A DNA stretch of 64,000 bases. It comes from Edaphochlamys debaryana. Its lineage: Eukaryota; Chlorophyta; Chlorophyceae; Chlamydomonadales. This document shows, piece after piece, positions 1-10,947 of the stretch. A program made the position numbers and the translations under genes. Where the stretch lies: NCBI GenBank assembly GCA_016858145.1, contig JAEHOE010000004.1, forward strand, positions 124,001 to 188,000. The letters run 5' to 3'. Numbering within the stretch: position 1 is the first letter of the stretch; each line of letters begins with the position of its first letter. A model generated the notes under the pieces. That model worked only from the letters and a program-made list of their open reading frames with translations. It ran no database searches and was not told where the DNA came from.

Positions 1-124
1 CCAACCTGTCGCGGCCTTCGTCGGCCAGCACCGGCCCACGGACCACCACCATCCGCGACTGCTCATATCCCCGCAACCTGGGATTCCCCACACGCTTCAC
101 ACCGATCAGCTTCACCGCAAGCAT
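1..124 (-). CDS. N-terminal part of a gene running off the left edge (unidentified)
   Basis: On the minus strand an ATG at 124-122 opens a frame of 41 codons that stays open to the window edge; an in-frame TAA lies just upstream (130-128). The peptide starts MLAVKLIGVKRVGNPRLRGY. The segment around RVGNPRLRGYE faintly recalls the 'RV.NP.L...Y' stretch at the start of mono-ADP-ribosyltransferase (PARP-type) catalytic domains, but this is too short to claim. It could also be an internal exon, since no clear start context or acceptor is visible. The next gene to the right is on the same strand. Confidence 0.3.
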   Translation of the reverse strand, partial: MLAVKLIGVKRVGNPRLRGYEQSRMVVVRGPVLADEGRDRL

Positions 125-866
125 GCATTAGGTACAGCTGCATGCGCACAAGGAGAGGCCCCCAACAATGGCACCCTTGGCCCACTTGTCCCACTCCCCA
201 GCATTTCCACATCAAGCCATCACCTCAGCCCTCATGGAGCCAGCCCTCATCACCTCACGCCTGAAGCCCTGTTACTTAATGTACACCGCCGCGCCCCGCA
301 GCGCACGAGGTCCCAACCACTTGGAGTCCGCGCAGTCATCACAACCAGCACGCGCACACCTTGGCAGCCATCCGGCACAGCTGCACGCGCAGCACAAGAA
401 GCCCCGGGACGCCCCTGGCAACGGCTCGCCCCCTTCCCAGCAGCTTTGGCCACTGGGTCCGCCGCACATGGCCGCACCTCTATGCCAGCCCGTCCCCCTG
501 GCCCGTAATCAACGCCCTGCTGCTCAGTGTACACCACCGGGCCCATCAGCGGCACCCGGCTTTCTGTCTTCCTCCCCCCCTTAGCATCTTAATGCCTTGC
601 AAGGCGTTGCGCAGTCGCGCTGCCTGGCCACAGTCCTCCCCACTCATGAGCAGTAGCACTAACGAGCTCTGGTTCCAGCCCCCCGTAATCAGGCTTCTGC
701 GGGGGTGCCTTTCCCCAAATTCCACTCAAGCCTGAGCTGTGATACTTTACCTGGCTGCTCGCCTCCCATCCTGCTCACTTGTGCCCGAGCGCCCTCCGTC
801 AAGCTCGGTGCATGCTGCTAGTTGCTGTGTGCTCTTGCTGTGCGGTCCATCATCACCAGTCAAACA
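125..866. other. Intergenic stretch left of the ankyrin gene
   Basis: About 740 bases lie between the partial frame at the left edge and the stop codon of the ankyrin gene. Open frames on both strands are low-complexity Pro/Ala/His/Ser translations of GC-rich DNA without recognisable domains. It should contain the ankyrin gene's 3' untranslated region. I see no gene, RNA or repeat that I can support. Confidence 0.4.
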
Positions 867-2627
867 TCACCCGAAGTAGTGCAGTGCCAGGGCCTGCTCC
901 AGGCGGGACCCCGACTGCACCAGGCCCAGGGGCGTGCGGCCGTCCTGGGGGCGGGGGAGGGAGGCAGGGGGAAGAGGTGGATGGAGGCAGGGGTGCAGGG
1001 ACTGTTTGTGTGCAGAGGGGCAGATGAAGGCCGTCAGGGGCTCAGGGCAAAGGGCGGAGGGCTCCCCTGTAGGTGGTCCACCGCTTTACCCCTTTCCCCC
1101 TCCCAATGCATACCCGCGAGGGTGCGTGTGGGTCCGCCCCCGCCTTCAGCAGCGCCCTCGCCACCTCCGAGTGGACCCCGCGCAGGCCAGGTGCAGGGCC
1201 GTGTGGCCGGACTGGGGGCCGGGAAGCAGGGACGAAGCGGGTAGGAAGGGTTGGACTCCCCTGAAAGCCCCGGTAACAGCAGCGAAAGCGGCCGGCCACC
1301 CCACCCGCTCTCGGTGCCCTGACTTCCATAGTTCAGTTCTTCCAACCGCTCACCGCGGTTGCGCCTCGGGGGCTCGCCCCCGCTGCCAGCAGCGCCCGCA
1401 CCACCCCCACGTGACCGCCCGCGGCGGCTGCCGCCAGGGGCGTGCGGCCGTCGGCCCCGCCGCTGGCCGCGTTGGGGTTGGCGCCCGCTGTGAGCAGAGC
1501 CACCGCCGCCCCCAGGTGCCCCGCAGCGGCCGCCAGCACCAGCGGGGTCTGGCCGTCCTATGGGAGAGGGTTGGGAGAATGGAAGCACAGGGGGTTGGAG
1601 GGAACAAAGGGGGGATCTGGAAACGACAACCTGCGGTTGCAACCCCTTGCCCCTCCACTCCAGTCCTGCCACCCCTCCACTCCTGCCTCACCCTGTCCCT
1701 CAGGCCCGGCGCCACCCCCGCCGCCAGCAGCGCCCGCACCACCTCGGCCTGCCCCGTGCGGGCGGCGGTTTGCAGCAGCGGGCAGCCGCCGGCCCGGCTG
1801 GAGGCGGCGGGGCCCAGCGCGGCGGGGGGTGCCAGCAGAGCTCCGCTGCTTGTCGTCCGCGCTGAGAGCTGGCGGCCGTAGCGGGCGTGGGCGGATGAGC
1901 CCATCCGCTTGAAGCTCACCGCAGCGCCCTGCCAGCACAGGAGGAAGCATGGGTGGACCAATCGCATGGCCAACAGGTGGAGACGTTCCCTCGACGCTCT
2001 GCTTTGCCTTTTAACTAGGCCCTGCCCCAGGGTCTCACCCGCTGCGTGGACTGCGCTGCGGAAGGGGATGATGCCGCAGCCTTGAGCTCTCTCAGCCCGG
2101 CCTCGGCCGCCTCCAGCCGCGCCCGCAGCTCCTGAACCTCCGCGGAGGAGGCGTGGCCGCCGTCGGCTTGAGCGGCAAGGAGAGAAAGGAGGCAGCGGGG
2201 AAGTGAGACATGCGAGGAGACTCCACACACCCAGGACGCTGCCAGGAAGGCCCTCCGCCTCCTAGGCGGACCCTCACTTAGCACTCACCTTGACCGCTGC
2301 CTCCAACCGGGGCCCCAGCTCCCGTACAAGCAGGTAAGCCAGCAGCCGCACGCCGTCGGCGGCTGGGGCCTGCGCCTGGGCCCGAGCGGGCCCGGCTGGG
2401 CCTGTGCTCGTGCCCGGGCCTGCAGGAGTCAGGCCCAGCCGGTCACCCTTGGGCTGAGGCGCAGGTACCGACCCAGGCGGCACGGCAGCGGTGCGGGCAG
2501 GCGGGGCCGCGGGTTGGATGCTGGAGCGGGCGGAGAGGCGCCGGGTCGGGGGGAGGAGCGGGGGCGGCTGCGGGCGACCAACTCGCACGCGTGCCGAAAC
2601 GCTCGTCGCGAGGGCGAAGCAAGCCAT
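867..2627 (-). CDS. Ankyrin-repeat protein, six exons, possible 1-nt frameshift
   Basis: Exons (minus): 2627-2289, about 2137-2039 (start less certain), 1928-1692, 1557-1354, 1211-1114 and 944-867, all with GT donors and AG acceptors. The protein has about 351 residues. The N-terminus is rich in Ala, Arg and Ser (MACFALATSVSARVRVG...), compatible with an organelle transit peptide. Next come an Ala/Glu helical stretch (EVQELRARLEAAEAGLRELK, possible short coiled coil) and about four ankyrin repeats in exons 3-6, with motifs such as LLQTAARTGQAEVVRALLAA, GQTPLVLAAAAGHLGAAVALL, DGRTPLAAAAAGGHVGVVRA and DGRTPLGLV. Ankyrin repeats mediate protein-protein contacts; no partner can be named. Exon 5 is 98 nt while its neighbours are in phase 0, and the repeat changes frame at a GGGG run (CCCC at 1176-1179), so one base appears missing there. 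Confidence 0.8.
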
Positions 2628-3060
2628 GGCAGCCGTCGCTTGCTCAGGCCGTCGCTTTGGGGACTGGACGGGTTGTGCGGGCTGAAGGTCCCGACGAAGT
2701 TCGCGACGCTTGGCACTGCGCGACGGCCCGAGTCGCGCCGGTTGGCGTTTCGGCTCTGGCAGATGAGCGGTGTGGCGCGTGGGTGGGCAGAGCTCGCAGG
2801 TGTAGCGTTACAGACACAAACTGGCTATGCGCGCGCGAGGCGCGAGTGGTGCGCAAGAAGCGGGCACGTCCAAGGGCCGGGCGGGTCAGCCCGGTCCACG
2901 TCGACCACACGCCCGCTAGCCCCCTGGCAACTCCATGCCCTAGCCTATCCTGCGCCACAACCCCCCAGTGCCGAGACCCCCACCCCGGCAGCTCCGTGGC
3001 CCCCAGACCCCAACTTCTCCTTCCCGCCTCTTACCCGCCTCTCGCCTCTTGCCGCCTTCC

Positions 3061-3068
3061 CTTTTATA
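3061..3068 (-). promoter_or_regulatory. TATA-like box, minus strand
   Basis: The minus strand reads GGGGTATAAAAGGG here, a good TATA box in an otherwise very GC-rich stretch. It lies about 430 bases upstream of the ankyrin-gene ATG on the same strand, so it would imply a long leader. Assignment rests on sequence and position only. Confidence 0.3.
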
Positions 3069-3250
3069 CCCCGCCACAACCCCCCGTCGCAACTCTCGAC
3101 GTCTCGAGACCTTCTCCCTCATGTGGTCGTGCAGCCCCAGCGCCCACACCTGGCCTGGTGCCCTGTCTTGCCTTTCCCGAGACCTTCTGCCCTGTACAGC
3201 CCCAGCGTCCACTGTAACCTGGATACGCCCCACCAAGTCCTCGCAGCTCT

Positions 3251-3286
3251 GCCCATCTCCCTTACTATGCCCATCTCCCTTACTAT
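3251..3286. repeat. 18-bp tandem duplication
   Basis: The unit GCCCATCTCCCTTACTAT occurs twice back to back (3251-3268, 3269-3286). It lies between the two minus-strand genes and has no evident function. Confidence 0.7.
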
Positions 3287-3628
3287 GATGAAGGGCCAAA
3301 GCGCACCCAAACACCTACGCGCACCGGACCGCATCGCCAAGCGGTCCGGGTTGTCCCTCAACGCCCCACCATGCCGCCAGCCGCCCCTACCTGCCTGGCA
3401 GCGCAAGCCTGGTGCCCTGTCCTGCCCAAGCCCTGAAGTCTCCGCACCTACCCACTTGGTGTAATCCCCTAAGGGGGAGGCCTCCCGCCCAGCCCTTGTT
3501 GGCAACGAGCTGCACATGCCCAAGTCACACACGCTCAAGCTACCACCAAAACAATACGGGCGGCACTGCCTTGCCCGCGAGGCCCCCGCCCTAGGTGCGT
3601 GCCAATGCAAACGCACGCGCTCACGTGC

Positions 3629-5567
3629 TCAGTGCCCTTCGTCGTCCTCATCCGCAAACAGGAGCCAGTACTCCCGCCGCGGCGGATCCGAGCCGGGCAG
3701 GCGGCCAACGTAGCACGTGTGCTGCACGTTGTGCATGCCCTGGAGCCACCACACCACGGCCCACTCGCCCTCCTCAAGGCTGCTGCCAATGGCGATCACG
3801 TGGCCCACGCCCAGCTCCGCCAGGTGCTCCCCCCCAGGCCCCTCGCACACCACCGCCAGGCCCTTCTTCAGGTCCCTCCACTCGACCACGCGCTCCGCCG
3901 GAGTCAGCTTGGGCTCCCGAGCGGCAGCGCTCTTGGGTGCCCGAGCGCTGACGGCCAGCTCCGCAAGCTCTGAGTCCCATGCTGCGCTGCTCGAGACGCT
4001 AGTGCTGGGGACAGGGGTCGTGGCGGTCGCTGTGCCCTGTTGGGCTGCGGTCTCGCCAGCAGGGTTGCCGCCGACGCCGGCGGCAGCGCCCGCAGCAGCT
4101 CCGGTAGGCCTCAGAGGGGCCGGTGCACTGCAATTGGGGCCTTGCGCGTCGCGGTGCGGAGACGAAACCGGCGGCCGAGGCAGCGGAGTCCATGCATCCA
4201 ACGTCGGCGGCGGTGGCTGGGAACCGTGGCTCGGCGGTGGTGACAGTGCGTGTGCGGCCCCTGGGGCCTGGGCGGCGCCGCCACCGGTGGGGCGGCGCCC
4301 AGCGCTGGCGGCAGCAGCGCCCGCCGGCATCCCGCTGACCGCCCCTGGCTTCCCATTGCTGCGGACAGCGCCTGCTGCCACGCCGCCCGCTCCTAGCCCC
4401 GCAGCCAGTGGCAGGGTTGGCGGGGCTGACGCTGCGGGTCGGTTGGAGGTTGGGAGCTTGCTGGGCGTTGGGGCGCCGGGAAACAACGTCTGTGACGACG
4501 GGGCGCCTGCGTAAGACGCCGGTGGGCGCGCTGCGGCGGAGCTGGACTTCGCTCCGCCGCTATGGCCCACAGTGCCGTCTCCGTCGCCATCTTGGTACGT
4601 GGGGCTTAGAGGGCTGGCCGTCGCCGGTGATGCGGCCAGCGGCCCTGCCGCCTGGGGCACCCGGCGTAGCTCAAGGTATCCCTCAGGCTTCCGCCAGAGC
4701 TGCACACCCTCGTCACTCTGCAGCCCCATGTCCTTGACGACCTGCCCCGCGCGGGACAGGTAGAAAGAAGGATGTTGAAGACCGTTGGGGCACAAACTCA
4801 GCGTGCACGGACGAGGCGGCGAGCCGTGCCTTGCGCATCTGGCTATGACCTCCACATCGGTGCTTTCGCCGCTGGCCCTTAGGGCCTTGACAGGCTTGGG
4901 GATTGCCAGCTTGAGGATAGGCGATCCGAACAGCCGCACTTCGCCGCTGTCCCTCAAGCTGATCGTCAAGCGGCCAAGGTACACGTCCTCGGCAGCAGGA
5001 GCGTGCGGCGGAGGCATCGGAAGTGGCAGGTCGACGCCAGCGCGACTGCACAATGAAGCCTCCACCTCGCTGTCGGGCGTATGAGATGGTGACCAGGAAC
5101 TCATGCAGTACAGCGCCGCCCGCCCCGACTCGTGCCTGGAGCACGGCCTCTTCCGTGCAGACCTTCCTTGCTGCCTCCGACGCCCGCACGGCCTCCCGAG
5201 CGGCTTGCGCGGCCTCGAGATGCAGGGGGAAATAGCGGCTGACCGAGCTGTAGCTGCCGCGGAGTGATCCATCTGAACAAACCCTGAAACAGGGTAAGTC
5301 CGCTGGATCTGCCTGGCCGGCAAGCGCCCGCACCAGCCGCCCCGTCCTGGTCGGCCACGCCGCCGCCTCCCGTCGGGACGTCGCTGTGCCAGAGCTGGAC
5401 AGCAGTGACCCTCCAAGGGGCCGAGGCCCAGGCCCAGGCCAACAGGCGGAGCGGGCCAGGGGGCGGGGTAGCGGCGCGACGCGGCGAGAAGCCGCACACG
5501 GCACCGTCAGGCGACCCCCGACCTGGTTCGCAGCCCAAGCACCGCCGGTTGAACCAAGCAGCGCCAT
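3629..5567 (-). pseudogene. B3-like multi-module gene, copy 1, frame broken
   Basis: ATG at 5567 starts MALLGSTGGAWAANQVGGRL..., which aligns with the starts of the copies at 12366 and 20484. The first B3-like module follows (LRGSYSSVSRYFP..., HEFLVTISYA). At about 5075-5085 the paralogues continue with roughly 35 residues (C.IGS...LLKALL.L.PGDTV) that are missing here, and the sequence resumes in another frame at TPDSEVEASLCSRAG. That second frame runs on through a further B3-like module (LGRLTISL...EVRLFGSP...FYLSRAGQVVKDMGL), a Pro/Ala/Gly linker and the C-terminal domain (DLKKGLAVVCEGP, EEGEWAVVWWLQGMHN, REYWLLFADED) to a stop at 3629. Translation from 5567 would instead stop at 4713. I see no intron that repairs this. 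It is probably a decayed copy, or it may be used from an internal start. Confidence 0.65.
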
Positions 5568-7007
5568 CGTTTGCTACCGGCTGGAAGCAGAAGAGGGAGA
5601 CGCTCAGGCAGCGAGTAACGAACCTCGAGGCAGTGAATCCTGCAGCGAATCTGCAGTTGCACCCGCTACATGCATCCCACCTGCCTTCAATCGCATCAGC
5701 TGTTGTGTTAATGGCGAGCGGCTATGCAACCATAGCGGCCTCTGGGCGAGCGAGCAGGCGGGGAGCCTGCTGCCAAAACCGCGTGAAGCCGGAGTCTCGG
5801 CCTGCGGCTTCGCGATTTATGTGTCTCTATGGAAAGGGCCGAGTCTGCTATGCGCAGGCTAGGAGGCGCAGGCACAAAACCACGCGCAAGCCGATTTCAG
5901 GCCGTTTGGTTTGTAAGCTCGCAGGCCACCAGAGACGGTTCCAAAGCTCCCGTGGTCGAAAGCGACAGTCAGGCGGCGCCTCGACAGGACTACACGCTGA
6001 CCATCCTGACCATTCTGGGGATGGGGAGTCGCGCGGGTTCTGACCCACAAAGCCCGTCACCGTCATACGTGTTGGATCGACCCTACACTCCTAAGCCAGG
6101 GCAGTGACCTGGCACGCGGCGCGTGAAGGCGAACCCGCCTTGCCCCTCTGGAGGCAAACCCGCACCCGGGCATGCAGGCTTGCTCAACGTGTGACGACCG
6201 AACCACACCAAACGCCGCCCCTCTCTCCACCCTCGTCAAACCTGGAAGTGTATGCTGGCGCATCCAATCATTATTGGCCTCTTCGTTGGCGCATGGCTTC
6301 TCCTTGGGGGGATGGCCGCATGGCCCAGCTGTCGCAGCATGCCCGTCGTGCTCAAGCGTGTAGCATTTCCACTGCATCTATTGCTGATGGCAGTTATGTC
6401 TATGGTCGCAAGGCGCATCCAGGTTGGATTGTGTTGGCACCAACGAGAGGAACCAAGTGGCAAAGTCTGCTGCTGTTGATGGCGCTCTGAGTTAATGCAG
6501 TAAAGTTGCTGCAGTCGATGCCGTAAGTAAGTCCACTCCGGACACGGCCAGAGCACGGCTCCGTCCAACACCACACCTGCGCTCCCCCCGCCAGACATTT
6601 CTACAGAGCCTAGCAGTGCCTATGGTAGCATTAATGTCGTCAACAAGTGCAATTTGTGCCAGCATTTCGTCTTACATCCGTCCTGCATCTCCCGCTGTGG
6701 GCATGCGCCCGTGCCCAGATACCGCCATGCCCTAAGGCACAACGCGACAGTAAGCTGTATACCAACACCTGCAGCCGTGCACCGTGACCAATGTCCTTAA
6801 CACCTCAAGCACCCCGCCCGTGCCCCTCACCCCTGGTCTCCGCACGCTGATGGTCCCGCCAGCGGCACAATGACGACCACGAGGGGCCACGCACAGCCCC
6901 CGGCGCACCCGCGGCCAGATGAGGGATCAGCGTTCTCCTCGTGCCCCGCCCATGCACCTCACTGCTCCGCCCCACACCCCACAGCCTGCGGTGCCCACAG
7001 CCCCCGC
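5568..7007. other. Intergenic stretch between B3-like copies 1 and 2
   Basis: About 1.4 kb. Just upstream of the 5567 start, the minus strand has TTCTGCTTCCAG ending 13 nt before the ATG, which looks like a leader-intron acceptor as in the other copies, but I could not place its donor. Around 6960-7040 the sequence resembles stretches near 10640-10720 and 17540-17620, all 3'-flank remnants of this family. Short frames such as 5829-6107 (plus) show no domain or conservation signal and are not called. Confidence 0.4.
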
Positions 7008-7400
7008 TCAGTGCCTGCCCCCGCTGTCCACATCAGCGTGAAGTAGCTCGTAGCACCGCTCAGCAGGCTCACCCGTCCCTCGGCTTCTCCACCCGACCCA
7101 GCACCGCTCCTCCTCTTTGCGCGACGCCCACCACACCAAGGCCCAGGCGCCCTCATCTGCTGTCCAAATCGATGACCTCGCCCACGCCCCATGGCCCCAG
7201 CCCCGGAGCTTCTCAGGCGCATCCGGCCCCAGCGACACCACCCGCAGCCGCTCCTTAGGTGCCCCCGCCGAACCACGAGAGCTGGCGGCGACTGCACCGG
7301 CCCTCACCGGCGCTAGTCTGGCAGCGGCGGATCGATCACCGCTGAAGCCGGGCCGATGCTGCAGGCCCCCGCCGCCGCAGCCCTGCTCGCCGCGCTTCGG
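7008..7400 (-). pseudogene. Tandem extra copy of the linker plus C-terminal domain of the B3-like family
   Basis: Directly downstream of the gene ending at 7425 the minus strand carries a second, diverged copy of its last part: LRVVSLGPDAPEKLRG, then EGAWALVWWASRKEEERCWV and AERCYELLHADVDSGG, ending in a stop at 7008. The GGCCGATGCTGC-type linker sequence near 7340-7370 also matches that near 7750-7780, so linker and domain were copied together as a unit of about 400 bp. It could be a dead relic or an alternative terminal exon of the 7425-9910 gene. No independent start codon or promoter is evident. Confidence 0.5.
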
Positions 7401-7424
7401 GGGGTTGGGAGGTACATGGGCGGC

Positions 7425-9910
7425 CTACGCCAGGAGCAGCTCGTAGCACAGTTCTGGCGCATCCGACCCTGGGACCCGCCGCCCGACCCAGCACTGCCGC
7501 TTCACGTTGAGCGACACCCACCACACCACGGCCCACTCTCCCTCCTCTGTGCGGTTGCTGGCGGCAATGACCTCGCCCACGCCCAGGGCCCGGAGCTCTT
7601 TGGGCGCATCCGGCCCCTCCGCCACCACACGCAGCCCCTGCTGCAGGTGCTGCCACAGGACCACGCGGACCGCCAGAGACTGCAGAGGGGCTGCTGACGG
7701 GGCCTGGCCGGAGGGATTGGCCCAATCGCTGGTGGTGCGCCACCGCCTGAGCCAGGGCCGATGCTGCCGGACTGCACCGGCGCTGGGGCCTGGCCGGAGG
7801 CACGAGGGGCCGCTCCTTGCGGCGGGGCCCCGGCAACAGCCGTGCTAGGAACCATGCTGCCGAACCCCACCACTGCCATGGCTCCGCTCGGCACGCCTGG
7901 CCATGCAGCCGGCGGGAGCACGGCTTCCATATTGCTGGGCTGAGTAGAAGGCGACCGCTGCGGGTGTGGCGCCGTGCGTTCGGGCGGATCCACTGGGCGG
8001 GGCTGTGAGGCCCCAATCGACGGCGGCGGCGGAGGCGGCGGAGGCAAGTGCCCCTGCTGAGATGACGACGGCACCCGCAGCATTGAGGCGCCCTGGGTTG
8101 CGCTGTTGCTGGCGCTTGTTGCAGGGCTGCCGACCTTTAGGCTAGCCGGAGAGCGCACGGGCGCTGCTGGCCCCGACATCATGCCCTGTGGCGGATACGG
8201 AGACGCATCAGAGCGGAGGCCCGGCACACCGATGACGGCGGGTGCCCGGCTGGGGCTGCCACCCGGCGCACCGCGGGCCGGCGTCGGTGGCGGGGCGGCC
8301 GCGGTGGACGCCGGCTGCGGCCCCAGAACGGCCTGGCCGCTGCTGTCGCCGAGCGTCCCCGCCGCCACCGCCTCCGCCGCCGCCGGCATCCGGCGCAGCT
8401 CCACCTCCCCGTGGTGCAGACCAAGGTCGCGGACGAGGTTGGTGGCACGGGATAGCATGACGCGAGAGCGGATCAGCAGGGTCAGTGCAAAGCCATTGAG
8501 AGGCAAGTCGACCTTCCCCGAGGTCTCGGGGGTTGCCGCCTCGACGGCCTTTCTGACAGCCTCCGGGTAGGCCAGCTCGATGGTTCGGGGCCCGTAAAGC
8601 GCGGCCCCGGTCTTGCCGCTCCAATTGACTGTCACGGTGCCGAGGAGCTTGTCGGCGGCGGCAGGCGGGTGTGGCCGTATTGGTGGCGGCAAAGCCGACA
8701 ACCAGGGCGCAAGCCCGTGCGGTGGCAGCTGCGGTTGCGGTGGCAGCTGCACTGGAGGCGCAGGGCGGGTTGTCCCCGCCGAGTCCGGCGGCACGCAGCC
8801 TAGCAAGGCGCTTCCATTGCCGACGGACATGGCCGCAACAGGCGTCGTCCTGTGGCCACCGTGCACGCTGCCGCCGCCATTCCCTTGCCTGGTTTCCGTC
8901 GGCAGCGTCCCTGCTGGGGGTGCCCAGCGCAGCTCCACCCACCGACCCTGCTGCCGCCGCCAGAGCTGCGCCCAGTCCCCGGTCTTCAGCCCGAGGAAAC
9001 GGGCGATCCCGGTGGCTCCGGCAAGCCTGACGTCACCCCCGATGGAGTCTCGCTGCAGGGATAGCTCGTGCATGGAGTACGAGCGGCCCTGCCGTACAAA
9101 CATTTGCACACGTGCTGTACCGTACTGCAACCCCCTGCTGCTGCTGTCGGCCGCTGCCTCTGTTACATACGGCCGTTGGGTAGGCCGCCTCGATGACGTA
9201 GACCCAAAAAGCCTTGCGCTGGTGCTGCCAGACCAATTTGCTTTGACGCTGCCCAGGAAGTCACTGAAGCGGCTGCCCGTGGAGGCCAGCACCCTGCCGT
9301 TGGCGGCCCACGACAGACGCACGCTGTCGCCGACCCCGAGGCCCAGGGCCTCCAGAAGTGACGTCACATCGCCAATGCAGCAGTCGATTGTGCTGTAGTA
9401 CGACAATCGGACCTTGAACTCCTTCAGCTCTCCGCCCGCGGTGGGGTATGCCCACAGAGCGACAGGCACTCGGCAGATCTGTCTAGGCCGTGCCGCCTCC
9501 CGCATGGCTTGGGCGACACTTAACTCCTCAGGGAATAAGTAGCCAACTGAGCTGGAGTTGCCCTGGAGCTGGCCGTCGGTGCGCACCCTGAAGAGCCATG
9601 GCTCTGATGGCTGCGGCTCTAGCGGGCCGCTGGTGCCGGGCGCTGCGGCAGCGCGGACCTTGAGGCCTTGGCGCCCATTAATGGCCTGCTGGCGGGTGCG
9701 CCTTGTGCTCCGCTGCCCCCCGCTGCCAGCTGCTGACCCAGCAGCGGTGGCCCCCAGATGGCCCCGCCCGCCCGCCAGTAGGGGCCTGGCGGCGGTTGCG
9801 ACAGGCGGTAGCCGTGGGCCGTGGCGCGGGCGGCCACGGAGGGCCCGAGGGAGAGCACACGGCCGCAGCCTCGCCGCCCCGTGAGAGCCTCCAAGCGCCA
9901 ACGGAAGCAT
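7425..9910 (-). CDS. B3-like multi-module protein, copy 2
   Basis: ATG at 9910 (MLPLALGGSHGAARLRP..., Arg/Ala-rich, possible transit peptide). Three B3-like modules follow: FRVRTDGQLQG...FKVRLSYY...LGVGDSVRL; FLGSVKANWSGS...LGLKTGDWAQLW; LLGTVTVNWSGK...LVRDLGLHHGEV. A long Pro/Ser/Gln linker leads to the C-terminal domain (LQQGLRVVAEGPDAPKELRA, EEGEWAVVWWVSLN, ELCYELLLA). The linker and the last domain are in different frames, but a 53-nt GT-AG intron (7743-7691) would join 9910-7744 to 7690-7425 in frame, giving 810 residues. Otherwise this is a frameshift. The modules resemble the plant B3 DNA-binding pseudobarrel in pattern only (a 'GD.V.LW' end strand after a hydrophobic strand pair). The target and compartment are unknown. 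A leader intron (9920-10013) ends 8 nt before the ATG's first base. Confidence 0.65.
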
Positions 9911-10947
9911 GCCTGTTACCTGAGCAGCGTGAAGGATTCTTTCAGCAGCGCGCAGCGAACAGCGAAGCCTCGCATTGCATGACGATGACGATGTTGCGAA
10001 GGGGGTAGCTCACCACTCCCACAGCCTGTGATGATCACTACTAAGCCATGTCATCGCCTGGTCGCGCTGGTAAAAAGCGGCTCCTAAAGGAGCTGCTAAA
10101 ACCGCGGGCTCGCCTCGCCTCTCCAAGCTGTGCAGAGCGAAGCTTTTGCGCTGTCCTGTAGCTCTGCAAGGAGCGTATGTATACACAGGTTTGGCCGTGT
10201 ACAGCGGCTGTCATCACAGCCGTCGCAGCCGTCCCCCCCCCCGGGGCCCCTGCGAGCAGACCCCCCCCTGGCCCGGCCCTGTACTGGCCCTGGAGGACTG
10301 GCTAGGGCAAGCAAGCAAGAGTCCAGGACTCCACGCACTTAGAAGCTAAAGTGGTACAAGTGCGCACTGCACCCTGACCCTGGCCGAGCCTAAGGGCACG
10401 TAGTAGACCTGCACGCCATCCTCCCTGCAGCCCTAGCCGCCCTACCCCAACCCAACCCCAACAGCCTTCCACCTCACAGCATTGCCTCCTGCAACTCAGC
10501 AAAGATTCTCAACCATTACAGCTCTGCAGCAACCGCCCTTTGCTCTAGTCCGCAGGCAAGAGCTGCCCCTTCGCAAGAGCTGCACCCCACCCCACCCCAT
10601 GCACCCCACCGCATCCTTTGCCCTGCCCAATAACCTGCCGACAAACTCCACTCAACCCCTGCTCGGAGTCCCCAATCAGTGCCCGCCTCCCCTGCCCTCA
10701 GGGTCGCGGAGCAGCTCGCACCACCACCAACTGCCCACCTTCGCTACCTGACCACCACCGCCCATTGCAGTGAGAGACCATCTGGCGGTCATTCTGACCT
10801 GCCCATGTCCATGGCACGGATAACACGATTTATTTTACCTCTGACCCACATCTTGGTGTGCCCGCGCTATGCATGCCTCACACAGAACCACGAGGACCAC
10901 CAGGACCCCTCGCCCGTCTCCGTACCCCAGGACCCCACCCCACTCGC
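9911..10947. other. 5' leader of copy 2 and intergenic stretch
   Basis: Next to the 9910 start lies a likely leader intron on minus (donor GT at 10013-10012 in GTG/GTGAGC, acceptor ending at 9920 in GCTGCTCAG, 94 bp). The rest, up to the end of the copy ending at 10948, holds no supportable gene. From about 10460 the sequence starts to match 17540 onward, marking the left end of the large duplicated unit. A fragment near 10690-10720 (GGAGCAGCTCG on plus) resembles the 3' end of the family's C-terminal domain. Confidence 0.4.

Larger units (their letters stand above)
2628..3628. other. Intergenic stretch with ankyrin promoter and 3' flank of the next gene
   Basis: About 1 kb between the ankyrin start codon and the stop of the next minus-strand gene. 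It holds a TATA-like box for the minus strand (3061-3068), an 18-bp tandem duplication (3251-3286) and imperfect repeats of a GAGACCTTCT / CAGCCCCAGCG pattern near 3107-3213. No credible reading frame is seen on either strand. Confidence 0.4.

Noticed and set aside
1..124. Naming the partial left-edge gene a PARP-type transferase
   Set aside because: Only about 40 residues are visible and the resemblance is a short loose motif.
1350..2228. 292-residue open frame on minus in the ankyrin gene
   Set aside because: Correct frame only within exon 3; it reads through introns and shifts out of the ankyrin frame in exon 4.
3629..5497. Treating the 622-codon frame from ATG 5497 as the intact gene
   Set aside because: Its first 100 or so codons are out of frame with the module conserved in the paralogues; the true start aligns at 5567 in another frame.
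5829..6107. 92-residue open frame on plus between B3-like copies 1 and 2
   Set aside because: No domain, no paralogue, no conserved splice or promoter signals.
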